Positions 1 to 8,518 of a stretch of 38,053 nt of DNA are shown here, piece by piece. The DNA comes from Comamonadaceae bacterium (GTDB taxonomy: Bacteria; Pseudomonadota; Gammaproteobacteria; Burkholderiales; Burkholderiaceae_C): positions 1-38,053 of the forward strand of contig CANFQF010000008.1 in NCBI GenBank assembly GCA_947449025.1, read 5' to 3'. Position 1 is the stretch's first letter; each line of letters begins with the position of its first letter. Below the pieces are notes generated by a model that was not told where the DNA came from, searched no databases, and worked only from the letters and a program-made list of their open reading frames with translations. The position numbers were made by a program, and so were the translations under genes.

Positions 1-9
1 GCTGGCCAT
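1..9 (-). CDS. Start of a further operon gene, cut by the window edge
   Basis: Only three codons (M-A-S) are inside the window. I call a start because the minus strand has a strong ribosome binding site, AAGGGGAG at 16-23, six bases before the ATG at 9-7. It begins 34 bases after the stop of the CoA-transferase gene on the same strand, so it probably continues the catabolic operon. Its product cannot be read. By pathway logic a CoA-ester hydratase or lyase would fit, but that is only inference. Confidence 0.5.
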
Positions 10-43
10 CAGGCACTCCCCTTCTTGCAATGGTGTGTGGTTA

Positions 44-1285
44 TCAGGTCAGCGCGCCATCGGCCGCGAGTGCCGCGATGTCCTCCGGAGACAGCCCCAG
101 CAGCTCGCGGCAGACCTCCTGCGTATGCTGGCCCAGCAAGGGCGCGGGTTGCCGGCCGCCCGGTGGCGCGTTCTTCATCCGAAATGGCTGCGCGTTGTAA
201 AGCGAGGGGCCCATTTCGGGGTGGTCCAGTGTGAGCCAGTGACCGCGGTGGGCCAGTTGGGGGTCCTCGATCACATCGGCAGCAGTGCTCACGCGGGCGG
301 CGGGGATACCGGCAGCCTGCAGAGTCTGAGCCAGCGCGATCGCATCAAAGCCGGCTGTCTGCTTCGCCAGAAGTGCATCGAGGTCAGCGCAATGCGCGCG
401 GCGCCCTTCGGCGCTCGCGAAGACCGGCTGGGTCGCCCAATCCGGGCTTCCGAGTGCGTGAACCAGCCGGGCCCACTGGCCGTCATCGTGCACGCCGATC
501 GCGATCCAGCGGTCTTCGCCGGCGCAAGGGTAGGCGCCGTAGGGCGCAGCCTCGTCCGAGCTGGCATTGCCGCGCGCGCCGGCGTTGATGCCATTGACGG
601 TGTAGTCCATCACCTGCGGTCCGAGCAGGGCAATCGTCGGCTCGGTCTGGGCCATGTCGATGTACTGGCCCTGGCCGGTGCGGCGCCGGTGCCGCAGTGC
701 GGCGAGCACCGCGAAGGTTGCATGGCAGGGGTTGGGCAGGTGGTCGGGGTAATTGGTGCCCGTGCCTGCCGGTTCACGCCCGGGCAAGCCGGTGAGGTGC
801 TGGATACCGGTGACGGCGGCCATGGTGGCGCCGTAGCCCAGATAGCCGCTCTCCGGCCCGGTGGCGCCTTGCATCGACATGGCGAGGTAAATGATGTCGG
901 GCTTAATCCGACGCACCGCCTCGTAGCCCAGACCGAAGCGGTCCATCACACCTGGGGTGAAGTTGTTGGCGATCACATCGCTTTGCACGATCAGGCGCGA
1001 GACCAGCTCGATCGCGCGCGGATGCTTCATATTGAGAGTGAGGCTGCGCTTGCTGGAGTTGCGGTCCGCAAAATAGCCGCTGCGGTTGACACCCTTGATG
1101 CCGTCTTTGTAGGGCGCTGCCAGGCGCAGCGAGTCGATACGGTCCGCGCTTTCGATCTTCACCACGTCGGCGCCGGAGTCGGCCAGCATCTTGGTGGTGT
1201 AGGAGCCCGCACCGATCCAGGTGAAGTCCGTGACGCGGATGCCCGCCAGGGGTTGGGCGGCGGCGCCTTGCCTTGCCTCGGTCAT
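44..1285 (-). CDS. CaiB/BaiF family CoA-transferase (subunit with Asp)
   Basis: A 413-residue family III CoA-transferase, which moves CoA between carboxylic acids through an aspartyl thioester. The N-terminal motif LAGIRVTDFTWIGAGSY and the segment KIESADRIDSLR are typical of the family, and the length is normal. Asp181 in NYPDHLPNPCHATF lies where the catalytic Asp is expected. I chose the ATG at 1285 because it overlaps the upstream stop as TGATG; a TTG codon just before it is less likely. It is the last complete gene of the operon in the window. Its neighbour is a second, divergent CaiB paralogue, so the two may form one heteromeric enzyme, as in benzylsuccinate-type CoA-transferases. The acid substrate is unknown. 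Confidence 0.9.
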   Translation of the reverse strand: MTEARQGAAAQPLAGIRVTDFTWIGAGSYTTKMLADSGADVVKIESADRIDSLRLAAPYKDGIKGVNRSGYFADRNSSKRSLTLNMKHPRAIELVSRLIVQSDVIANNFTPGVMDRFGLGYEAVRRIKPDIIYLAMSMQGATGPESGYLGYGATMAAVTGIQHLTGLPGREPAGTGTNYPDHLPNPCHATFAVLAALRHRRRTGQGQYIDMAQTEPTIALLGPQVMDYTVNGINAGARGNASSDEAAPYGAYPCAGEDRWIAIGVHDDGQWARLVHALGSPDWATQPVFASAEGRRAHCADLDALLAKQTAGFDAIALAQTLQAAGIPAARVSTAADVIEDPQLAHRGHWLTLDHPEMGPSLYNAQPFRMKNAPPGGRQPAPLLGQHTQEVCRELLGLSPEDIAALAADGALT

Positions 1286-2577
1286 CAAATCACTCCTTCA
1301 CTGGCCAGTTGTGCGCGCCGCGTGGCGTCCACGCCCAGAGCCTCATAGACCTGCGCACTGTCCTGGCCGAGCGCAGGCGCCGGGTGGCGCAGCTGCCAGG
1401 GTGTGGCTGCCAGGCGGTACGGTGCGCCCGGCATGCGCAGTGGGCGGGTGGTGGCCGGGTGCGCCACTTCGACGAAGTAGCCGCGGGCCTCGAGCTGCCG
1501 GCTCACCGCCAGATCGGCCGGCGTCTGGATGGCAGCGACCGGCACATGGCGACGCTGACCCTCCGCATAGAGCTGGGCCTTGGTCTGGGTCTGGGCCCAG
1601 GCGCCAAAGACCTCCATAAAAATTTGCTTGGCCTCATCGGACTGGAGGTACTCGGTGCGCGTCCACTCCTCGCCCAGCAGGCGCTCGCGCCCGGCCACGC
1701 CCTCGTCGGCGAACCACTCGAGGGTGAGCCCCCAGAAACGGTTGGCGCCAATCCCCCCGGCCATCATGTAGACATGGCCGTCGGCGCAGGCATAGACACC
1801 GGTGCCGGCAAAGCGTTGCTGGCCCGCGGTTCGCTTGCGCACCGTGTTCTCGAGGTCATAGAACTGGACCGCGTTTTCCATCGCCAGCACCATGCATTCC
1901 TGCATCGAGACGTCCACATGGTCGCCCTGGCCCTGGAGCTCGGCCCGGGTCAGTGCAAGCATCGAAGCCACTGCACCGAACATCGACGCACCGGCGTAGC
2001 CCTGCTCGCCACAAGCCCCCACGGGGGCGCTGTCCGGGTAGCCACCGAGGTACAGAAACCCACCAGAGGCAATGCCGGTGAGGTCATCGGCCTCATCGTC
2101 CGCGTAGGGACCGGTCTGGCCGAAGCCAGTGACGCTGGTCATGACGAGGGTGGGGTGTGCCGCCGACAGCGTCTCCCAGCCGCAGCCGGCAGCCGCCAGG
2201 CGGCCTGGCTTTTCGGCCTCGAGAAACAGGTCGCTGCCCGCCACCAGCGCACGAAGCAAACGGGCACCCTCTGGCTTGCGCCAGTCGAGGGTGATGCTGC
2301 GCTTGCTGGTGTTGAGATAACTGAAGGACAGGCTGTGCGACGCGCCATCGGTGCTGCCAGGCATGCCGCCGATGTGCGGGCCCGCGCTGCGGGTGGCGCT
2401 GCCGCCGGGGGGCTCCACGAGAATGACCTCGGCGCCCAGTTCGGCAAACATCTTGCCGCAGTAATGCGTGAGGGGGCTGGCCAGTTCGATCACGCGCAGG
2501 CCGCTCAGTGCCTGCGGTGTTCCGGAGTTGACGGCGACCGGGGTGCCCCCCGTGACGGGGTTGGAGGCGCCTGTCAT
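1285..2577 (-). CDS. CaiB/BaiF family CoA-transferase paralogue, Asp apparently missing
   Basis: A 430-residue family III CoA-transferase homologue. Family features are LSGLRVIELASPLTHYCGKM near residue 25, a VILVEPPGG segment near 51, and TSVTGFGQTGPYADDEADDL near 147. Where the family normally has its catalytic Asp, before an alanine-rich helix, this protein reads GEQGYAGASMFGAVASM (about 190-206), with no Asp at the aligned place. It may therefore be a structural or regulatory partner of the CoA-transferase encoded next. The ATG at 2577 overlaps the upstream stop by four bases (ATGA); an in-frame start further upstream would run deep into the MmgE/PrpD gene and is unlikely. Family assignment is firm; loss of activity is inferred by eye. 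Confidence 0.88.
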   Translation of the reverse strand: MTGASNPVTGGTPVAVNSGTPQALSGLRVIELASPLTHYCGKMFAELGAEVILVEPPGGSATRSAGPHIGGMPGSTDGASHSLSFSYLNTSKRSITLDWRKPEGARLLRALVAGSDLFLEAEKPGRLAAAGCGWETLSAAHPTLVMTSVTGFGQTGPYADDEADDLTGIASGGFLYLGGYPDSAPVGACGEQGYAGASMFGAVASMLALTRAELQGQGDHVDVSMQECMVLAMENAVQFYDLENTVRKRTAGQQRFAGTGVYACADGHVYMMAGGIGANRFWGLTLEWFADEGVAGRERLLGEEWTRTEYLQSDEAKQIFMEVFGAWAQTQTKAQLYAEGQRRHVPVAAIQTPADLAVSRQLEARGYFVEVAHPATTRPLRMPGAPYRLAATPWQLRHPAPALGQDSAQVYEALGVDATRRAQLASEGVI

Positions 2578-4022
2578 GCGCGTCCCCCGTGGTGGAGGAT
2601 GTTCACCAGCTGTGACACATCGGGGCAGGTCTCGAGCGCGTGGAGCTGGGCGAGTGCTTGATCGGCCACGCCCGGGGCCAGGCGAGCGGCCTGTGCGCAG
2701 TCGGCGAACTTGGCTTCGATGGCCGCCCAATCGAGTTCACGTGAGGGGTGACCCGGCGCCTTGTCCACGCGCAGGGACGCGCGGCGCCCGTCGCGCAGCT
2801 CCATCTCCACCGTGACCCAGCCACGACTGCCGGAGCTGCGGCTTTCGTATTGGGGGTCTTCCAGGTCGCGGCAGGACTCGTCTTCGCGGGCGTCGATGCG
2901 GTCATACAGCGCCGCGATCTCGGGGCGGTTCACCGCTTCGTCGGTGAAGGACCACAGGGTGAAGCGTCCATCCAGCAGGCCCGCTGCCAGCGGGTAGTGC
3001 AGGCTGAACTTGCCTTCCAGGCCAGTGACTGGGCGCGGATAGGTGAGCACCAGCATGCCGCCGGGCGGCATGCGGCAGGTCAGGCGGGTCACGTCGTCGG
3101 CGCTGGCGCCGAGCTCCTCGCGCAGGCGAATGACGGCATCCATGGCCCGGTGCGAGGCATAGCAGCAGGCAAACTTCTTGAGCGCGATGCCCGGGTCGCT
3201 GATGACCCAGGCCGGGGACTCGAGCGCGTCGATGGCCACCTGGGGGTTGGAGCCCGGCACGCCATACGAAGCATAAAAGCCCGACTTGGCCTCCAGCGAG
3301 TCCTGCGTCGCTTCGAACCCGGACAGCGCCAGGCGCAGGGCCTGCACGGCATTGCGCGCGGCGAGGCCGGTGTGCAGGGGCTTGGTCATGGTGCCGAAAT
3401 TGCGCCGCACGCCGCTGGCCATGGAGGAGGCGATGCCCATCGCCACACGGGTGTGCTCTTCATCGAGCTTCCAGGCCTTGGCTAGAGCGGTGAGAGCTGA
3501 GAACATGCCCAGCGTGCCGGTTCCGTGAAACCCTCGCTGGTAGTGACCGACCGTGATGCCCTGGGCGATGCGGGCGCCAGCCTCGATGCCCACCACATAG
3601 GCTTCGACGAACTCGGCACCGGTCAGCGGGTGCGCGCCCAGGTCGGCGATCAGTGCGGCGACGATGATCGCGCTGGGGTGCGCCGGCATCATCGAGAGCA
3701 CATCGTCAAAGTCGAGCGCGTGACCGAAGGTGCCGTTGATCAGGGCCGCCGTCTCCGGCGAGGCGGCGCGGTCGGTGCCCAAGATCGGCGAGTGACCGCC
3801 GCTCTCGAGTGCCAGGTAGCGCATCAAGGGCTCGGTCACTTCGCTGTCGGCGCCCGACAAAATCACCGCAAAGGTGTCGGCAATGACCTTGCGCGCCTTG
3901 TCGAGTGCGTCAGCCGGAAATTGGTCGGCGCTGGCCTGCACCACGAACCGCGCGACATGCGCGGTGAGGGCCGGGGGGAGCGGGGCGGAGTGGGCGTCGT
4001 GGCCGTGGGAAGGAGCGCTCAT
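2574..4022 (-). CDS. MmgE/PrpD family protein
   Basis: A 482-residue member of the family that holds 2-methylcitrate dehydratase (PrpD) and cis-aconitate decarboxylase. Typical signs are KARKVIADTFAVILSG near the N-terminus, INGTFGHALDFDDV near 95-110, and the central block KKFACCYASHRAMDAVIRLR. Members dehydrate, hydrate or decarboxylate branched di- and tricarboxylic acids; the exact reaction here cannot be read. The start at 4022 forms an ATGA overlap with the preceding Ldh-family gene and the stop forms another with the next CoA-transferase, so it is tightly coupled inside the operon. With a PrpF-type isomerase in the same operon, an aconitate-like or methylitaconate-like intermediate is plausible. 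Confidence 0.9.
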   Translation of the reverse strand: MSAPSHGHDAHSAPLPPALTAHVARFVVQASADQFPADALDKARKVIADTFAVILSGADSEVTEPLMRYLALESGGHSPILGTDRAASPETAALINGTFGHALDFDDVLSMMPAHPSAIIVAALIADLGAHPLTGAEFVEAYVVGIEAGARIAQGITVGHYQRGFHGTGTLGMFSALTALAKAWKLDEEHTRVAMGIASSMASGVRRNFGTMTKPLHTGLAARNAVQALRLALSGFEATQDSLEAKSGFYASYGVPGSNPQVAIDALESPAWVISDPGIALKKFACCYASHRAMDAVIRLREELGASADDVTRLTCRMPPGGMLVLTYPRPVTGLEGKFSLHYPLAAGLLDGRFTLWSFTDEAVNRPEIAALYDRIDAREDESCRDLEDPQYESRSSGSRGWVTVEMELRDGRRASLRVDKAPGHPSRELDWAAIEAKFADCAQAARLAPGVADQALAQLHALETCPDVSQLVNILHHGGRA

Positions 4023-5089
4023 GTGGGAAGACTTTCGGGAAGGCGTTCGGAAGGACTGGTCGAAACTTCGGGCGTGGCGGCGACTTGGCATGCGGGTGCC
4101 AGCCGTGACAGTGCGTCAAACACCAGCCGGTCGATGACCACGCCTTCACGCAGGTGGCGCGCGCGCAGCTGGCCCGCGCGTTCGGAAGGAATTCGAACCG
4201 GGTGGTCGCTGTCCACCGCGGGGGTCGCGCGGATGCGATCGACCTCCTCGCGCAGGTGGGTTTCGAAGGTGTGGTTCGGGATCAGCAGGTCGGGCCGCAT
4301 GGCCAGGAAGAAGTAGCCATAGTCTTTGTCGGCGGTAAAGCCTGAGCCGGCGAACACGCCCAGCGCCTGCACCGCTAGCGCCAGGGCGTAGCCCTTGTGG
4401 CCGCCATAGGGCAGCAGCGCACCAGCGCGCGCGGCGTGCGGGTCGGTGGTGGGATGACCCTGCGGGTCGATGGCCACGCCTTCGGGCAGCGGCCGATTCA
4501 GTCGCTCAAAAAGCGAGAGCTCGCTCGACATGAAGGCGGCGGTGCCGAAGTCGATCACCAGCGGTTCGCCGCCCGTCGGGAATCCGAACGACACCGGGTT
4601 GGTGCCCAGCATCTTCTGGGCACCGCCAAAGGGCGCCACATGACGCGCCGAGCTCACCGTGTGCAGGCCGATGAAGCCGGCACGGGCGATGCGCTCCACA
4701 TAGTAGGCGCCGCGTCCGCTGGTCCAGGTGTTGGTCATGCCCACCACCGCGATGCCCAGCGCCTGCGCCTTCTCGATCGCCACGTCGGTGGCCCGCCGCA
4801 GGGCGAGCATGCCGGTGTTGTTGCCGCCATCGAGCAGCGTCGACACCGGCGTTTCATGAATCGCCGCGATCGGCTGGCGCGGGCGGGTCGCCTTGGCCTT
4901 TTCCAGCACATTGAGAATCTTGGGCAAGCCCGAATACTCATAGCCGCACAGGGCCGCGTCCACCACGTGATCCGCGATGGCCGCCGACTCCGCCGGGTCG
5001 TAGCCGTTGGCGGCGAGGACCGCCTCACTGAGCGCGCGGGCGTCCGCCACGGTCAGTCGGACACGACTGACGCCTGCCGCCATCGTCAT
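4019..5089 (-). CDS. Ldh-family (malate/L-lactate dehydrogenase type) oxidoreductase
   Basis: A 356-residue protein of the NAD(P)-dependent Ldh_2 family, whose members oxidise 2-hydroxy acids (malate, sulfolactate, ureidoglycolate) or reduce cyclic imines. Family signs are GTNPVSFGFPTGGEPLVIDFGTAAF (about 162-186) and LPYGGHKGYALALAVQAL towards the C-terminus. Two places where I expect conserved histidines are changed: the usual SHG near residue 50 reads GYEYSGLPK, and the usual SNHxG near 120 reads TNTWTSGRG. This points to altered chemistry or another substrate class. ATG 5089 overlaps the upstream Bug gene stop as ATGA; ATG 5083 is an alternative. The next gene again overlaps by four bases. 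Confidence 0.88.
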   Translation of the reverse strand: MTMAAGVSRVRLTVADARALSEAVLAANGYDPAESAAIADHVVDAALCGYEYSGLPKILNVLEKAKATRPRQPIAAIHETPVSTLLDGGNNTGMLALRRATDVAIEKAQALGIAVVGMTNTWTSGRGAYYVERIARAGFIGLHTVSSARHVAPFGGAQKMLGTNPVSFGFPTGGEPLVIDFGTAAFMSSELSLFERLNRPLPEGVAIDPQGHPTTDPHAARAGALLPYGGHKGYALALAVQALGVFAGSGFTADKDYGYFFLAMRPDLLIPNHTFETHLREEVDRIRATPAVDSDHPVRIPSERAGQLRARHLREGVVIDRLVFDALSRLAPACQVAATPEVSTSPSERLPESLPT

Positions 5090-6066
5090 TCGGCGGTGGC
5101 TCCGGTGTCCTTGACCACCTTGGCCCACTTGGTCACTTCGGTCTGGATGAAGGTACGAAATTCGGCCGGCGTGGAGCCGCGCGGCTCGGCGCCCGCATTG
5201 GCCAGCTGGGTGCGAATCTCCGGCGAGTCCAGAGCTTTGCGCACTTCACGACTGAGCAGGTCGGCGATGGCCGGCGGCGTGCCCTTGGGCGCGACGATGC
5301 CCCACCACACCGTGGCATCGAAGCCAGGCACCGTCTCGGCGACAGCGGGCAGCTCGGGCAGCAGCGTCGAACGCTTTTGCGTGGTCACCGCCAGCGCCAC
5401 CAGCTGGCCCGTCTTGATGTAGGGGCCCACGCCAATGATGTTGCCAAAGCTCATGACGGTCTGGCCGGCGAGCAAGTCAGTGGTCATCGGGCCGGTCCCG
5501 CGGTAGGGGATGTGGGTCATCTCGATGCCGAAGGCGCTGGCAAACAGGGCGCCGGCCATGTGCTGCGAGCTGCCGGTGCCGTTGGATCCATAGGTCAACT
5601 TGCCCGGGTTGGCCTTGCCGTAGGCCACCAGCTCGGCGAGGCTGCGCACCTTGAGCGAGGGATGGACCACCAGCACATTGGGCGAGCTGCCCACTTGGGA
5701 GAGCGGCGTGAAGTCCCGCAGCGGGTCGTAGCCGACCTTTTTGTACAGCGAGGGGTTGATGCCGTGGCTGCCGACGTTGGCCATCATCAGCGTGTAGCCG
5801 TCACCGTCGGCCTTGGCGACGAACTCGGTGGCGATGATGCCGTTGGCGCCCGCCTTGTTCTCGATCACGACCGGGGTCTTGAGTTGCTCGGACAGCTTTT
5901 GGCCGACCGCGCGCGAGAGCGTGTCGTTACCACCCCCCGGCGGGAAGGGCACGATGAACTTGATCGGCTTGTCCGGAAACTTGCCGACGCCCTGCGCGAG
6001 GGCCGTGCCGCCCAGAAGGGTGGCGACGAGGGCGGCGCAGGTGAGGGTGAGTAGGCGAATTGTCAT
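5086..6066 (-). CDS. Bug/TctC-type tripartite tricarboxylate transporter receptor
   Basis: A 326-residue periplasmic solute-binding protein. Residues 1-25 form a Sec signal peptide (MTIRLLTLTCAALVATLLGG then TALA, cleaved before Gln). The mature part begins with the family motif KFPDKPIKFIVPFPPGGGNDTLSR, and GSNGTGSSQHMAGALF and MTHIPYRGTGPM are standard pocket-forming segments. These receptors bind carboxylates, and the Burkholderiales have many copies, often without their own TctAB membrane subunits; none is seen here. Its place inside the operon makes it the likely scavenging receptor for the acid that the operon degrades. The gap to the upstream PrpF gene is 39 bases; the stop overlaps the next start. 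Confidence 0.93.
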   Translation of the reverse strand: MTIRLLTLTCAALVATLLGGTALAQGVGKFPDKPIKFIVPFPPGGGNDTLSRAVGQKLSEQLKTPVVIENKAGANGIIATEFVAKADGDGYTLMMANVGSHGINPSLYKKVGYDPLRDFTPLSQVGSSPNVLVVHPSLKVRSLAELVAYGKANPGKLTYGSNGTGSSQHMAGALFASAFGIEMTHIPYRGTGPMTTDLLAGQTVMSFGNIIGVGPYIKTGQLVALAVTTQKRSTLLPELPAVAETVPGFDATVWWGIVAPKGTPPAIADLLSREVRKALDSPEIRTQLANAGAEPRGSTPAEFRTFIQTEVTKWAKVVKDTGATAE

Positions 6067-6105
6067 GGATGCTCTCTGGAGGTGTCGGGCGGCGGGCAGA
6101 TGGGA

Positions 6106-7263
6106 CTAGCGCGGCGCCAGGCGTACATAGGCCGTGCCGTCCATGATGCGACGTGCGGTGCGGGAGTACGAGGCCTCATGCAGCGTACCGTCGGCGTCCA
6201 TCCGAATACGCACCGGGAAGATGCCGGTCGGGTGGCCGATGCGCACGATGCCGTCGCCAAAGTCACGCGCCACCTGGTGAACGACAGTGCCGGGCAGGAA
6301 GGCAGCGACCGCGGTGCACACCGCGCCGGTCGCGGCAAAGGCCCGATGCAGGCGCGGCGGCGGACCGCCAACACGCCGGGCCACGAAGCTCACGTCCTCG
6401 GCCCGCACGGTTTCCTTGGTCATGTAGTCGATGTAGTCGGCCGGCTCGCACACGGCCACCGGATGCGGCAGGCGCGACTCGGGGGCGAGGCCCACATGGG
6501 CGGCAGCGGCGTTGCGCACCGCCCAGAAGCGATCGAGGATTTCGGGCGTGAACTGGTCCGGGCCTTCGGTGCCTTCAATGCCGACGTCGCGGGCGCGAAA
6601 GTAGCAGGTGGCCTTGGCCACGTCGACGATGGAAACCTCAATGCTGCGCCCGAGTTCGGGAACGAACAGCATGTCGCTGGCGTTGCCACTGGGCAGCACC
6701 TTCCCGGTACTCGCGCCACTGGTGGCGGCAAAGTCCAGCCGGATCTCGGCAGAGGTTCCCGGCACGCCGGCGATCGCGTAGTCGCCCGTGGCGCAAGGCG
6801 TGCCATCGGCCTCCACCGGCACATAGGCCACCAGCAGCTGCTTCGTGTTGGTGTTGTAGATGCGGACCCGGGTCTCGGGCGCCACCGGCTCGACCAGGCC
6901 CTCTTCGATCGCAAAGGTGCCCACGCCCGCCGAAAGGTTGCCGCAGTTGGCCGAGTAGGACACATAGCCCTGCTCGATGCCGACCTGGCCGAAGGTGTAG
7001 TCGACGTCCGCATCCGGGCGCTCACTGCGGCGCACGATCACGATCTTGCTGGTGAGGGTGTCGGCACCGCCCAGGCCGTCGATCTGGCGCGGGTCCGGGC
7101 TGCCGATCACCTGCAGCAGGACGCTGTCACGCTCGGCCGGATCGCTGGGCAGATCGTCGGCATGGAAGTAGATACCGCGGCTGGTGCCGCCGCGAATGAC
7201 CGCGCAGTGGACCGCGCGCTGGCGCGCCAGGCGGGGCGCAGCGACTTTGACTTTCTGAAGCAT
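6106..7263 (-). CDS. PrpF-family isomerase (aconitate/itaconate-type)
   Basis: A 385-residue PrpF-family protein. The family includes 2-methylaconitate cis-trans isomerase, 3-methylitaconate isomerase and 4-oxalomesaconate tautomerase, all of which move a double bond in unsaturated di- or tricarboxylates by proton transfer. The N-terminal AVIRGGTSRGIYFHADDL (21-38) is the family signature. Lys73 in TLTSKIVIV and Cys107 in SANCGNLSAG agree with the Lys/Cys acid-base pair I recall for PrpF. ATG 7263 has AAGGGGA about nine bases upstream. It is the second gene of the operon, 20 bases after the enolase-superfamily gene. There is no prpC or prpB nearby, so this is not a methylcitrate operon, and I give no gene symbol. 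Confidence 0.88.
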   Translation of the reverse strand: MLQKVKVAAPRLARQRAVHCAVIRGGTSRGIYFHADDLPSDPAERDSVLLQVIGSPDPRQIDGLGGADTLTSKIVIVRRSERPDADVDYTFGQVGIEQGYVSYSANCGNLSAGVGTFAIEEGLVEPVAPETRVRIYNTNTKQLLVAYVPVEADGTPCATGDYAIAGVPGTSAEIRLDFAATSGASTGKVLPSGNASDMLFVPELGRSIEVSIVDVAKATCYFRARDVGIEGTEGPDQFTPEILDRFWAVRNAAAAHVGLAPESRLPHPVAVCEPADYIDYMTKETVRAEDVSFVARRVGGPPPRLHRAFAATGAVCTAVAAFLPGTVVHQVARDFGDGIVRIGHPTGIFPVRIRMDADGTLHEASYSRTARRIMDGTAYVRLAPR

Positions 7264-7283
7264 GGCGTGGTTCCCCTTTGAAT

Positions 7284-8390
7284 TCACCAGTCCAGCCGGT
7301 ACATGGCCAGCTTGTCGGCGTCGATCTCGGCGCCGGCACCGGGCACATCGGGCACGTGCAACTTGCCGTCGCGAATGTCGATGGGGTGGGCCAGCAGGTC
7401 GTCTTGCTGCTTGAGCGGGGTCGACAGGTCGGCCGGGTAGGTGACGCTGCGGAAGGCAGCGGCAAACTGGGCGCTCGCCACCGCGCCAATGCCCGAGACG
7501 CCCTGCGATCCGATCCAGCAAGGCAGGCCGAAAGCCTCGGCGGCATGGGCGATGCGCATGGACTCGTACATGCCGGTGCGGGCGATCTTGATGCCCATGA
7601 CACCGATCGCGCCGTCTTGCAATTCGCGCCGGGCTTCCGGCAGAGAGAAGACGCTGTCGTCGGCCAGGATCGGGGTGGAAATGGCGTCGGCCACCTTCTT
7701 GCGCCAGCTGCCCAGGGTGATGGCCACCGGCTCTTCGGCCATGGCCAGGCCAAAGTGCTCCATCGCGCGGATGGTGCGAATGGCCACGTCGGGGGAATAG
7801 AGCTGATTGGCGTCGATGAACAAGAGCGCATCGTCGCCGAGCGCGCGGCGCAGCATCTCCATGCGGCGAATGTCACCCGCGGGGTCGGAGCCGGCCTTGA
7901 TCTTGAAGGCGCGAATGCCATAGCGCTCTCGGACGTCCATCGCCTCGCGCACGAACTCCGTGTCGTCGTTGAAGTTCAAACTGAGCATCCAGCTCACTTC
8001 GACCGGCTTAAGCTGGCCGCCGAGCAGGCGGGCCAGGTTCACGCCCAACTCCTGCGCCGCCAGGTCATGCAGCGCGGTATCGATGGCGGCCTTGGCGGTG
8101 GGGTTCCAGGGCACGGCGCCGAGCTTGTCCTGGTAGGACTCGCGGTCCAGGGGGTCGCAGCCCATCAGCATCGGGGCAATCGTGTCGCGCACGATGTGCA
8201 CGATCGAGCGCTGGGTCTCGCCGTAAATCGAGGGGCGCGCGGGCGCCTCCCCAATACCGACCTTGCCGCTCTCCGAGGTGATGCGGACCACCACATGGTC
8301 CTGCGCATCCCGCTTGCCGTGGGCGCCCCAGCGAGAGGCTTTTTTAAGCGGAATCCGGAAGGGAATCGCTTCGATCTGAATCACTTTCAC
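7284..8390 (-). CDS. Enolase superfamily, mandelate racemase/muconate-lactonizing type
   Basis: A 368-residue enolase-superfamily enzyme, of normal length, with a capping N-domain and a C-terminal barrel. The muconate-lactonizing subgroup pattern is visible: Lys163 and Lys165 (FKIKAG), metal ligands Asp193 (FIDANQ), Glu219 or Glu220 (MAEEP) and Asp244 or 245 (LADDS), and Lys268 (GIKIARTG). Such enzymes abstract a proton next to a carboxylate and then racemise, cycloisomerise or dehydrate. I chose the GTG at 8390 because AGGAGA lies eight bases before it and MKVIQIEAIPFRIPL matches family N-termini; a TTG at 8444 lacks these. It is the first gene of the catabolic operon, so it may catalyse the first committed step. 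Substrate unknown. Confidence 0.9.
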   Translation of the reverse strand: MKVIQIEAIPFRIPLKKASRWGAHGKRDAQDHVVVRITSESGKVGIGEAPARPSIYGETQRSIVHIVRDTIAPMLMGCDPLDRESYQDKLGAVPWNPTAKAAIDTALHDLAAQELGVNLARLLGGQLKPVEVSWMLSLNFNDDTEFVREAMDVRERYGIRAFKIKAGSDPAGDIRRMEMLRRALGDDALLFIDANQLYSPDVAIRTIRAMEHFGLAMAEEPVAITLGSWRKKVADAISTPILADDSVFSLPEARRELQDGAIGVMGIKIARTGMYESMRIAHAAEAFGLPCWIGSQGVSGIGAVASAQFAAAFRSVTYPADLSTPLKQQDDLLAHPIDIRDGKLHVPDVPGAGAEIDADKLAMYRLDW

Positions 8391-8434
8391 GACAAAGGTC
8401 TCCTGCGGGTGCGGGCGCGCGATGCGCCCTGGAA

Positions 8435-8450
8435 GTTCATCCAATGGAAC
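8435..8450. promoter_or_regulatory. Candidate IclR-type operator 1
   Basis: Imperfect palindrome GTTCATCCAATGGAAC. Read on the minus strand it contains GTTCCA-N4-ATG, which occurs a second time at 8519-8531 on the plus strand. Its size and its place just downstream of the candidate operon promoter suit an IclR-family repressor. No binding data are implied. Confidence 0.4.
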
Positions 8451-8470
8451 GAAAAAAATGGACTCGGGCC

Positions 8471-8498
8471 ACTCTATTCCCTGCTAAGTTCGCGTCAA
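8471..8498 (-). promoter_or_regulatory. Candidate sigma-70 promoter of the catabolic operon
   Basis: Minus strand: -35 TTGACG (8498-8493, five of six), 16-base spacer, -10 TAGAGT (8476-8471, four of six). Transcription would begin near 8464 and leave a leader of about 75 bases before the GTG at 8390. A palindromic candidate operator lies within that leader, where a bound repressor would block transcription. Confidence 0.5.
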
Positions 8499-8518
8499 AT
8501 AGCCCTCCACTGCTTTTT

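Noticed and set aside
35-1348. Plus-strand open frames opposite the CoA-transferase genes
   Set aside because: Mirror frames of a clear CaiB-family pair; no motifs and no independent start signal.
6106-7263. Naming the operon a methylcitrate (prp) operon
   Set aside because: PrpF- and PrpD-like proteins are present, but methylcitrate synthase, methylisocitrate lyase and AcnD are absent, while CaiB, Ldh and enolase-type genes are present.
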